NCBI GenBank assembly: GCA_025353525.1
Contig: JANXOO010001307.1
Span: forward strand, 1-5,300
Source: Schlesneria sp.
GTDB taxonomy: Bacteria > Planctomycetota > Planctomycetia > Planctomycetales > Planctomycetaceae
Length of the DNA: 5,300 nt
Direction of reading: 5' to 3'
Shown here: one piece after another, positions 1 to 5,300 of the stretch
Position numbering within the stretch: the stretch's first letter is position 1
How the letters are laid out: the number at the start of each line of letters is the position of its first letter
Position numbers and translations under genes: made by a program
Notes under the pieces: model-generated
The model's database searches: none
What the model was told of the DNA's origin: nothing
Seen by the model: only the letters and a program-made list of their open reading frames with translations

Positions 1-2343
1 GATTATTATTCGCTTTACGGCGTGTTCCTGAACTCCACCGAACGCCTGGTACCCGCCGCTGCTTCGAATGCCATTACCGAAACGGATGCTGCGTTCGTGA
101 AAGAGCTCCAAACGCGCCAAGGTGCGCTGCACGAAGCGACACTCGCCAAACGAACCGAGGCCACTGACAGGGCGCGACAGCGCGTTGCCGACTACCTGAT
201 CGCTCAAACAGAACTCTCCCGATATCCCGAAGAGGGCTTCGATCAGATTCTGGCGACAACCGATCTGATTCCGATGTTCGTCCGACGCTGGGAAGCCTGG
301 TTGGCCGCGGAGGCCCGGGCCGTCGATCCGACATTTGTTCCATGGCGCCGTTTGTTTGCATTGAAACCCGATGAGTTTTCAGGGAATGCCGCCGGGACGA
401 TGAAGCAGATGACCTCGAATCCGGACGGGATCAATTCGCGGGTCCTCGCGGCATTGGACCCGCTCCCCGCGTCATTACGCGAAGTGGCCGAGCGATACGG
501 AAAACTTCTGCTGGAGGTCGAGCAGGAGTGGAAAGCGGCTCGTGAAGCGGCCAGATCATCAGGAGCGACAGAGCCGACAGGACTTGAGTCGCCTGAATCA
601 GAAGCCCTCAGGCAAGTCCTTTATGGACCGGATTCACCATGCTTCGTTCCCGATGAATCGATCGTGTCGACGGAATTGTTTTTCGACAGCGCCTCGATCG
701 ATCAGTTGTGGAAGTTTCAGGGCGAGGTCGACAGGTGGCTGATTCAATCCCCCGCTGCACCGAATCACGCAATCGCTCTGGTCGACCGGGCAACGATTCG
801 TCCGTCGTACATTCTTCGGCGCGGGAATCCGGCCAACCGAGGCGCACCCGTCAATCGGCACTTCGTGTCTGTGGTGGCTGGTCCTGAACCGGCCTCATTC
901 GAGCGGGGAAGCGGTCGCTTCGAACTGGCATCGGCGATTGTTGACCCCTCAAATCCGTTGACGACTCGTGTTTGGGTCAATCGCATCTGGCAACATCACT
1001 TCGGTAGCGGCATCGTAAAAACGACGAGTGATTTCGGAATTCGGGCCGAACCACCAAGTCACCCGGAACTTCTCGACTGGTTGGCAACCCGTTTCATGGC
1101 CGATGGCTGGAGCACAAAAAGTCTGCACCGGTTGATTCTGCTTTCCGCCACATATCAGCAACGTTCGTATGACAACCCACGTTCGATGAATGGCAAAACG
1201 GCGAATGGAACAAACGCTTCGGGTGACAGGTCAGTCAGTCCTGTCGACAGCATCGACCCCGAAAACCGGCTTCTCTCGCGGAAGAACGTTCGTCGTTTGA
1301 CGTTCGAGGAATATCGGGACAGTCTGCTGGCCATTGCGGGGCAGCTGGATGGCCGCATGGGAGGTCGGGCGGAAGATCTCTTTCGCGGAAACGGCACCGC
1401 GCACCGGCGACGGACGATCTACGGGCTGGTTGACCGACAGTTCTTTCCGTCGACGCTACGTGTTTTTGACGTCGCGAATCCGGATCTGCACATTCCGGTT
1501 CGAAGCGAAACGACTGTTCCACAGCAGTCACTGTTCGTTCTGAATCATCCGTTTGTCGCAAATCTTGCGCAACAACTGATTTCAAAATGCGTTCCCGACG
1601 AAGCTCGATCACCGGCAGAAGGGATCAGGAGTCTCTATCGCGCCGTTTACCAGCGGGAGCCGACCTCACGACAACTCGCTGCAGCGGAAGCGTACGTGAC
1701 CCAAGAGGATGACGAATCGGTCGACAGTGCGACTCCTGAATCACTGGCGTGGCAATACGGTTACGGGGAATTCGATGAGACTGCGAATCAGCTCAAAGGG
1801 TTTCAGCCATTGCCGCATTTCACAGGATCGGCATGGCAGGGTGGTTCGCAGTATCCGGATCCGGCGCTCGGTTGGGTGCAACTGACCGCGAACGGGGGAC
1901 ATCCGGGAAACGACTTGAAACACTGTTCCATCCGTCGCTGGGTTGCTCCCCGTGATGGCACGTACACCGTAGCTTCAACGATTGTGCACGATGTCGCCGT
2001 GGGGAACGGTATTCGTTGCCTGATCTTCACGAGCCGACACGGAATGCAACAATCCAGGACTCTGCACAATCAACGTCAGCAGATCAACGTTGCACCAATT
2101 GAACTTCAGCGAGGTGACTCGATCGATTTTGTCGTCGATATCAATTCGGATCTGAACAATGATCAATACGAATGGTCACCCGTCATTCACGAAGTCACGA
2201 CGGTGTCAATAACCGATACACTAACGGCTGCTCACTGGGACGCTGCACGCGACTTCTCCGGACCTGTCATGCGGCGATTGACGCGATGGGAACAGGTCGC
2301 TCAGGTCTTGTTAATCGCCAACGAACTCATGTTTCTGGACTGA
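1..2343 (+). CDS. PSD1-family protein (DUF1549 end + DUF1553), 5'-truncated by the window
   Basis: The frame is open from base 1, so the true start is upstream; the GTG at 22 is internal. The 780 visible residues open with DYYSLYGVFLNSTER, the end of a DUF1549 (PSCyt2) domain. A charged helical, possibly coiled-coil stretch follows (about 30-65), then a variable linker. DUF1553 (PSD1) begins near residue 307 with FELASAIVDP. It continues through TTRVWVNRIWQHHFG (321-335), the DPENRLLSRKNVRRLTFEEYRD block (from 419) and the VPQQSLFVLNHPFV block (506-519). Residues 394-418 are an extra polar Asn/Ser/Gly-rich loop before DPENRLL. A predicted beta-rich insert (about 581-745) separates SLYRAVYQREPT (544-555) from the terminal WEQVAQVLLIANELMFLD (763-780). 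Family members are usually predicted to be exported and often carry an N-terminal cytochrome-c-like domain, which cannot be seen here. The DUF1501 gene starts 2 bp downstream, implying an operon. The biochemical function is unknown. Family assignment is confident; any role in polysaccharide use is inference. Confidence 0.93.
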   Translation, partial: DYYSLYGVFLNSTERLVPAAASNAITETDAAFVKELQTRQGALHEATLAKRTEATDRARQRVADYLIAQTELSRYPEEGFDQILATTDLIPMFVRRWEAWLAAEARAVDPTFVPWRRLFALKPDEFSGNAAGTMKQMTSNPDGINSRVLAALDPLPASLREVAERYGKLLLEVEQEWKAAREAARSSGATEPTGLESPESEALRQVLYGPDSPCFVPDESIVSTELFFDSASIDQLWKFQGEVDRWLIQSPAAPNHAIALVDRATIRPSYILRRGNPANRGAPVNRHFVSVVAGPEPASFERGSGRFELASAIVDPSNPLTTRVWVNRIWQHHFGSGIVKTTSDFGIRAEPPSHPELLDWLATRFMADGWSTKSLHRLILLSATYQQRSYDNPRSMNGKTANGTNASGDRSVSPVDSIDPENRLLSRKNVRRLTFEEYRDSLLAIAGQLDGRMGGRAEDLFRGNGTAHRRRTIYGLVDRQFFPSTLRVFDVANPDLHIPVRSETTVPQQSLFVLNHPFVANLAQQLISKCVPDEARSPAEGIRSLYRAVYQREPTSRQLAAAEAYVTQEDDESVDSATPESLAWQYGYGEFDETANQLKGFQPLPHFTGSAWQGGSQYPDPALGWVQLTANGGHPGNDLKHCSIRRWVAPRDGTYTVASTIVHDVAVGNGIRCLIFTSRHGMQQSRTLHNQRQQINVAPIELQRGDSIDFVVDINSDLNNDQYEWSPVIHEVTTVSITDTLTAAHWDAARDFSGPVMRRLTRWEQVAQVLLIANELMFLD
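1741..2235 (+). other. Predicted beta-rich insert domain within the DUF1553 protein
   Basis: This covers residues about 581-745 of the visible PSD1 protein. It runs from the aromatic, Gly-rich WQYGYGEF segment (584-591) through FTGSAWQGG, DPALGWVQL and GGHPGNDLKH to a region of alternating hydrophobic and polar residues containing DSIDFVVDI and EWSPVIHEV (724-732). The spacing of short hydrophobic stretches separated by Gly, Pro, Asn and Asp suggests a beta-sandwich, resembling non-catalytic ligand-binding modules. It interrupts the helical C-terminal part of DUF1553, whose last segment resumes at about residue 747. From memory, similar inserts occur in other planctomycete PSD1 proteins, but this could not be checked here. 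Ligand binding is inference. Confidence 0.55.
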
Positions 2344-2345
2344 CA

Positions 2346-3770
2346 ATGAACCCGGATTTTACACCACTGTCGCGACGTTCGCTGCTTTGCCGATCAGGAA
2401 TGGGACTCGGCTCGCTCGCACTGGCAGGACTTTTTGCAGATCAGAATGCGCGCGATGTGCGCGCAGCCAACAACCCTGCAAGTACAGCAGGCAGTGGCAG
2501 GCTTCCGCACTTCGCAGGTCGGGCGAAACGAGTGATTCACTTCTTTTTGAATGGTGGGCCATCGCACGTAGACACCTTTGATCCCAAACCCATGTTGCTC
2601 AAATATGCAGGACAGCCCGCATCGATCAATCTGACGACCGAACGCAAAACGGGTGCCGCGTTTCCGTCGCCTTTCGCGTTTAACAAGTATGGCGAAAGCG
2701 GTCTGGAAATCAGCGAAATCTTCGCGAAGACGGCAGCACATGCCGATGATATTGCCGTGATCCGATCGATGTATGCGCACGTTCCGAATCACGAGCCGTC
2801 ACTGATGTTGATGAATTGCGGGGACTCAGTTCAACCCCGTCCAAGTGTCGGGGCGTGGGTGCTATATGGACTGGGTTCCGAAAATCAGAACCTGCCAGGC
2901 TTCGTTGCGATGTGCCCTAACGGGTTGCCAATCAAGGATTCTGACAACTGGCAGTCAGGTTTCCTGCCAGGAAGTTTCCAGGGGACGTACATCGATCCAC
3001 AACATCAGGAGATCGACAGCTTAATCGAGAATATTCGCAGTCCCCATGCGACGCCCGCGATACAGCGACGACAACTCGAACTGCTCAGAACCTTGAATGC
3101 CGAACACCGCGACGTGCGTACCGATTCCCGGCTCGAATCGCGGATCCAATCCTTCGAGCTCGCTTTCCGAATGCAGACGGAAGCGGCAGAAGCATTCGAT
3201 GTGACGCGGGAGCCGAAGCACATTCACGAACTTTACGGACAGGGAGTTCACGCGCGACAGACACTGATTGCCCGACGGTTGCTCGAAAGGGGAGTCCGCT
3301 ATGTTCAGCTCTGGCACGGAGCCGGGCAGCCCTGGGACAATCACGCGGAAATTGAAAAGAATCATCGTCAACTGGCGGGACAGATCGACCAGCCAATCGC
3401 TGCCCTGATGACCGATCTGAAGCGACGCGGCATGTTTGAAGACACACTGATCATTTGGGGGGGCGAGTTCGGGCGAACTCCGACCGTGGAACTCGGAGGC
3501 GATGGCCTGGCGAAGTCTGGTCGCGACCATAACCACTACGGCTTCAGTGTCTGGATGGCAGGAGGTGGAATCCAGGGCGGAATGACATATGGCGCCACCG
3601 ACGACCTGGGTTTCAAAGCCGTTGAAAAGCCGACAAGTGTCCACGACCTGCACGCGACGATACTTCACCTGCTGGGGTTCGATCACGAGCGATTGACCTA
3701 CCGGTATGCAGGCCGCGATTTCCGACTGACAGATGTGCATGGCCAGGTGATTCACGACATTCTGGCATAG
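2346..3770 (+). CDS. DUF1501 family protein, Tat-exported, alkaline-phosphatase/sulfatase-like fold
   Basis: The protein has 474 residues, a normal length for DUF1501. The ATG at 2346 was chosen because it lies 2 bp after the PSD1 stop and gives a proper signal peptide. That peptide has twin-arginine SRRSLLC (9-15), a hydrophobic stretch GMGLGSLALAGLFA (18-31) and possible cleavage near VRA-A (38-41). Family motifs follow in order: HFFLNGGPSHVDTFDPKP (65-82), LWHGAGQPWDNH (322-333), WGGEFGRTP (371-379), GRDHNHYG (392-399) and VHDLHATILHLLG (432-444), ending in a conserved tail with GRDFRLTDVHG. The Asp and His residues in these motifs are the likely metal ligands of an alkaline-phosphatase-superfamily site. 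I see no classical sulfatase C/S-x-P-x-R nucleophile motif, so activity is unproven. Export and pairing with the PSD1 protein suggest a joint periplasmic role, with translation coupled to the upstream gene because no Shine-Dalgarno sequence is evident. The substrate is unknown. Confidence 0.95.
   Translation: MNPDFTPLSRRSLLCRSGMGLGSLALAGLFADQNARDVRAANNPASTAGSGRLPHFAGRAKRVIHFFLNGGPSHVDTFDPKPMLLKYAGQPASINLTTERKTGAAFPSPFAFNKYGESGLEISEIFAKTAAHADDIAVIRSMYAHVPNHEPSLMLMNCGDSVQPRPSVGAWVLYGLGSENQNLPGFVAMCPNGLPIKDSDNWQSGFLPGSFQGTYIDPQHQEIDSLIENIRSPHATPAIQRRQLELLRTLNAEHRDVRTDSRLESRIQSFELAFRMQTEAAEAFDVTREPKHIHELYGQGVHARQTLIARRLLERGVRYVQLWHGAGQPWDNHAEIEKNHRQLAGQIDQPIAALMTDLKRRGMFEDTLIIWGGEFGRTPTVELGGDGLAKSGRDHNHYGFSVWMAGGGIQGGMTYGATDDLGFKAVEKPTSVHDLHATILHLLGFDHERLTYRYAGRDFRLTDVHGQVIHDILA
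2370..2468 (+). other. Twin-arginine (Tat) signal peptide of the DUF1501 protein
   Basis: Residues 9-41 of the DUF1501 protein have a Tat-type layout. Paired arginines lie in SRRSLLC, followed by a weakly hydrophobic Gly/Ala/Leu stretch without charge (18-31) and then a short polar stretch with a possible signal-peptidase site at VRA-A. The cysteine in SRRSLLC precedes the hydrophobic core, so it is not a lipobox. Folded export through TatABC would fit a metal-binding enzyme. The exact cleavage site is a guess. Confidence 0.75.
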
Positions 3771-3800
3771 TCTCGATTTAGTGACCATGAATGCGGTTGT

Positions 3801-3817
3801 GAGTCGACTAACGACTC
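3801..3817 (+). other. Small hairpin in the convergent spacer
   Basis: GAGTCG (3801-3806) and CGACTC (3812-3817) form a perfect 6-bp stem around the 5-base loop ACTAA, about 30 bp after the DUF1501 stop. The following bases, TTGACGTTCTATTT, are only moderately T-rich, so it is a weak terminator on its own. It may add to the larger hairpin downstream, or be chance. Confidence 0.3.
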
Positions 3818-3837
3818 TTGACGTTCTATTTGAGATG

Positions 3838-3897
3838 CCAACCTCGGGCGGCGCTGAGTCGGAAGACCCTCATCGCACTGCCCCAGGTTGGATTTTT
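3838..3897 (+). terminator. Long imperfect hairpin with T tract, likely terminator of the PSD1-DUF1501 operon
   Basis: The outer stem pairs CCAACCT (3838-3844) with AGGTTGG (3885-3891). After one C-C mismatch it continues as GGGCGG (3846-3851) with CTGCCC (3878-3883), including one G-T wobble. After one C-A mismatch it adds GC (3853-3854) with GC (3875-3876). The apex can fold further, TGAG (3855-3858) pairing with CTCA (3869-3872). ATTTTT (3892-3897) follows the stem directly, which orients it for plus-strand transcripts. It lies 67 bp past the DUF1501 stop. The stem is longer than a typical intrinsic terminator and the T tract is short, so efficiency is uncertain. The minus-strand side has no T-rich tail. 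Confidence 0.5.
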
Positions 3898-3912
3898 CGG
3901 CCTTTTCGGCCG
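3898..3912 (-). other. GC-rich hairpin just past the tsaD stop
   Basis: CGGCC (3898-3902) and GGCCG (3908-3912) form a 5-bp GC stem with a 5-base loop. The stem can be lengthened by pairing TTC with GAA if two bases bulge out. It starts 16 bases after the tsaD stop on the minus strand, where a terminator would be expected, but the minus-strand sequence that follows is A-rich (AAAAATCC), not T-rich. It may slow polymerase or protect the 3' end of the tsaD transcript. It is not a classical intrinsic terminator. Confidence 0.35.
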
Positions 3913-3928
3913 CGAATGGTCAAGTTCA

Positions 3929-5059
3929 TTATCCCTGACTGCGATCAGTTTCTACTGGTCGTTTGCGGACGAGTCCTGGTTTGACATCCAGATCGAGCGG
4001 CGATGTGATTCCTCGTTCGAGCAATTCCCAGCCCAGGGCCCCCATGGCGGCGTTGTCCGTGCAATACTCTTTTGCCGCAACAATCATCTCGACGTTTCTC
4101 TTGCGAGCGAGGTCGGCAAGTCGTTGCCGGAACGTACTGTTCGCGGCCACTCCCCCACCGACCAACAACGTCTTTCGCCCGGTTTGCGTGAGAGCCTGAT
4201 CGCATTTCCCGACAAGGATGTCGATCACCGCCGCCTGAAAACTTGCCGCGAGATCTGCCACTCGTTTTGGTGTCAACGGCACCGGTGGCGTTCGGGAACC
4301 GGGAGTTCCCTTCGCTGCATACAAGACCGCCGTCTTGAGTCCGCTGAAACTGAAATCGAGTCGCGATTGATTGAGGAATGTTCGGGGGAACGAAACTGCC
4401 GACGGGTTACCCTGTGCGGCAATCTTTTCGATCAGCGGTCCTCCAGGGTATTCAAGCCCCAGAATTTGCGCGACCTTGTCAAATGCTTCACCAGCCGCAT
4501 CATCGGTTGTCGAGCCGAGTAATTCGAATTCGACCGGTGATCGACAGTCGTAAAGGTTCGAGTGCCCGCCGCTAACAACAAACCCGACTGCCGGAAAAAC
4601 GTCTCGACCCGCCATCATTCGGCAGGCATAAATATGAGCTTCGATATGATTGATCGACAACAGGGGAATATTCAGTACGAGTGCCAGTGTCTTGGCCGCC
4701 GTCAGTCCGACCAGCAGCGAACCGACAAGGCCTGGATGAGTCGCCACGGCCACAGCTTCGAGATCCGTCAGGTTGGCATTGGCATTCCGCAATGCTTCAT
4801 CGATGACAGGCAGGATTCGTTCGAGATGCGCCCGCGATGCGATTTCCGGTACGACCCCGCCAAATCGTTCGTGTAATTCGTGCTGCGTGGCGACGACGTT
4901 CGAAAGAACATTGCGATCACGATCGATCACAGCTGCGGCCGTCTCGTCGCACGAGGATTCGATTGCTAACAGCAACTTGCCTCGGTTCGCTGAAAAGGGG
5001 GGACTGGCGCCAGGAAGATCCGGAGCCGGTCCAGGGTGCTGCAAACTTGGGATTGACAT
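3929..5059 (-). CDS. tsaD: tRNA N6-adenosine threonylcarbamoyltransferase TsaD
   Basis: TsaD (formerly YgjD/Gcp) is cytoplasmic. With TsaB and TsaE it transfers the threonylcarbamoyl group of TC-AMP, made by TsaC/TsaC2, to A37 of ANN-decoding tRNAs (t6A). With ATG at 5059 as residue 1 the protein has 376 residues. Motifs are IESSCDET (33-40), [12 protein letters not shown] (67-78), [11 protein letters not shown] (108-118), metal-binding NHIEAH (His138, His142), VSGGHSNLY (162-170), [12 protein letters not shown] (186-197), YPGGP (204-208), DFSFSGLKT (235-243), [14 protein letters not shown] (301-314) and CTDNAAMGA (333-341), whose Asp335 is the expected third metal ligand. E. coli TsaD has 337 residues; the excess is a Pro-rich N-terminal extension of about 28 residues. 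Starts at 5179 and 5143 would add unconserved sequence. A TTG at 4975, preceded by GAGG, would give about 348 residues and fit the family best in length. The gene is convergent with the PSD1-DUF1501 pair and functionally unrelated to it. No Shine-Dalgarno precedes 5059. Confidence 0.95.
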   Translation of the reverse strand: MSIPSLQHPGPAPDLPGASPPFSANRGKLLLAIESSCDETAAAVIDRDRNVLSNVVATQHELHERFGGVVPEIASRAHLERILPVIDEALRNANANLTDLEAVAVATHPGLVGSLLVGLTAAKTLALVLNIPLLSINHIEAHIYACRMMAGRDVFPAVGFVVSGGHSNLYDCRSPVEFELLGSTTDDAAGEAFDKVAQILGLEYPGGPLIEKIAAQGNPSAVSFPRTFLNQSRLDFSFSGLKTAVLYAAKGTPGSRTPPVPLTPKRVADLAASFQAAVIDILVGKCDQALTQTGRKTLLVGGGVAANSTFRQRLADLARKRNVEMIVAAKEYCTDNAAMGALGWELLERGITSPLDLDVKPGLVRKRPVETDRSQG

Positions 5060-5300
5060 CTGGAAAACGATCTTAAGGAACACCTGGAATGTTACAAGAA
5101 GCCACTTGCGCCGATGGAATGAGAGACGGTAAAACTTCCGCATTCCTGAGCCCCAAAGGGGAGGGATTCCGTAGCCCATTGGCGGAGCCTGCGGGGCCTT
5201 GGGTCTCCAGGAAAGTGTGATTCATCCGCCCCAACGGGCAACGCCGTGAATCAATTGTCAAATCGTTTTTTTGCGGAAACAGGCGAGCCGTGCGGCGTAA
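5060..5300. other. Non-coding upstream region of tsaD
   Basis: No convincing gene lies here on either strand; the only open frames are short and match no family I recognise. The region should hold the tsaD promoter. The closest match to a promoter near the ATG is TTGTAA, 16 bp, TAAGAT on the minus strand (about 5098-5071), which would give an almost leaderless transcript; it is weak. Between 5151 and 5215 there is a GC-rich patch with the small perfect hairpin CCCCAAAGGGG (5151-5161). Farther out are an inverted repeat and a T7 run (5266-5272). Confidence 0.5.
5218..5253. repeat. Inverted repeat upstream of tsaD
   Basis: TGATTCA (5218-5224) and TGAATCA (5247-5253) are perfect 7-base inverted arms separated by 22 bases. 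Between them a second small dyad, GCCC (5228-5231) and GGGC (5236-5239), could fold inside the outer stem. On the plus strand a T7 run begins 12 bases after the second arm, too far for a standard terminator. The arms could be a regulator-binding site or chance. No known operator is recognised. Confidence 0.3.

Noticed and set aside
22..24. GTG at 22 as the start of the PSD1 gene
   Set aside because: The frame is open to base 1 and the codons before it complete the DUF1549 motif DYYSLYGVF, so the gene is cut by the window edge.
2172..2345. In-frame upstream extension of the DUF1501 gene by 58 codons
   Set aside because: It lies wholly inside the end of the PSD1 gene in another frame, its residues look like out-of-frame coding sequence, and it would bury the Tat signal. 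The ATG at 2346 is far better.
3021..3788. Long minus-strand open frame of 255 codons opposite the DUF1501 gene
   Set aside because: It is antisense to a gene with clear family motifs, its product has no recognisable domain, and it looks like a by-product of GC-rich codon use.
3818..4522. Plus-strand open frame of 234 codons overlapping the spacer and tsaD
   Set aside because: It is mostly antisense to conserved tsaD sequence, runs through the terminator hairpin, and has no family features.
5073..5261. Minus-strand open frame of 62 codons upstream of tsaD
   Set aside because: It has no recognisable motif, spans the inverted repeat and GC-rich patch, and has composition like non-coding sequence.
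5233..5261. TTGACA-based promoter for tsaD
   Set aside because: The -35 match is perfect, but at 15-19 bp spacing the sequence is GC-rich (TTGCCCGTTGG) with no -10-like hexamer, so it is not called as a promoter.
1..5300. tRNA genes, CRISPR repeats, insertion sequences or attachment sites
   Set aside because: No cloverleaf-like segment, spaced direct repeats, transposase motifs or terminal inverted repeats were seen on either strand.

Overview
The window reads as ordinary chromosomal DNA of a planctomycete, or possibly a related member of the PVC group. The main reason is the pair of tightly adjacent plus-strand genes. One encodes a DUF1549/DUF1553 'PSD1' protein and the other a Tat-exported DUF1501 protein. 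This pair is massively expanded in Planctomycetes and Verrucomicrobia and rare elsewhere. The moderately high GC content and the lack of clear Shine-Dalgarno sequences fit that assignment. The genus cannot be named from the sequence alone.

Layout. Positions 1-2343 (+) hold the 3' part of the PSD1 gene; its start, including any N-terminal cytochrome-c-like domain, lies before the window. Two bases later, 2346-3770 (+) encodes a complete DUF1501 protein with a twin-arginine signal. Positions 3771-3928 are a short convergent spacer. It contains a long imperfect hairpin followed by ATTTTT, the best terminator candidate in the window, flanked by two smaller hairpins. Positions 3929-5059 (-) encode TsaD, the catalytic subunit of the tRNA t6A37 modification system, with every hallmark motif present. 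Positions 5060-5300 are non-coding as far as can be seen. They hold the tsaD upstream region, with a GC-rich patch and a 7-bp inverted repeat but no convincing promoter.

How the genes work together. The first two genes are almost certainly co-transcribed and translationally coupled. Their products are probably exported partners of a poorly understood planctomycete system, often suggested to act on complex or sulfated polysaccharides, but the biochemical role is not established. tsaD is an unrelated housekeeping gene on the opposite strand.

No mobile element, CRISPR array, tRNA or rRNA was seen, and nothing here looks like a wholly new system. The most interesting points are a roughly 165-residue predicted beta-rich module inserted inside the C-terminal DUF1553 region, the compound hairpin between the convergent genes, and the uncertain start of tsaD.
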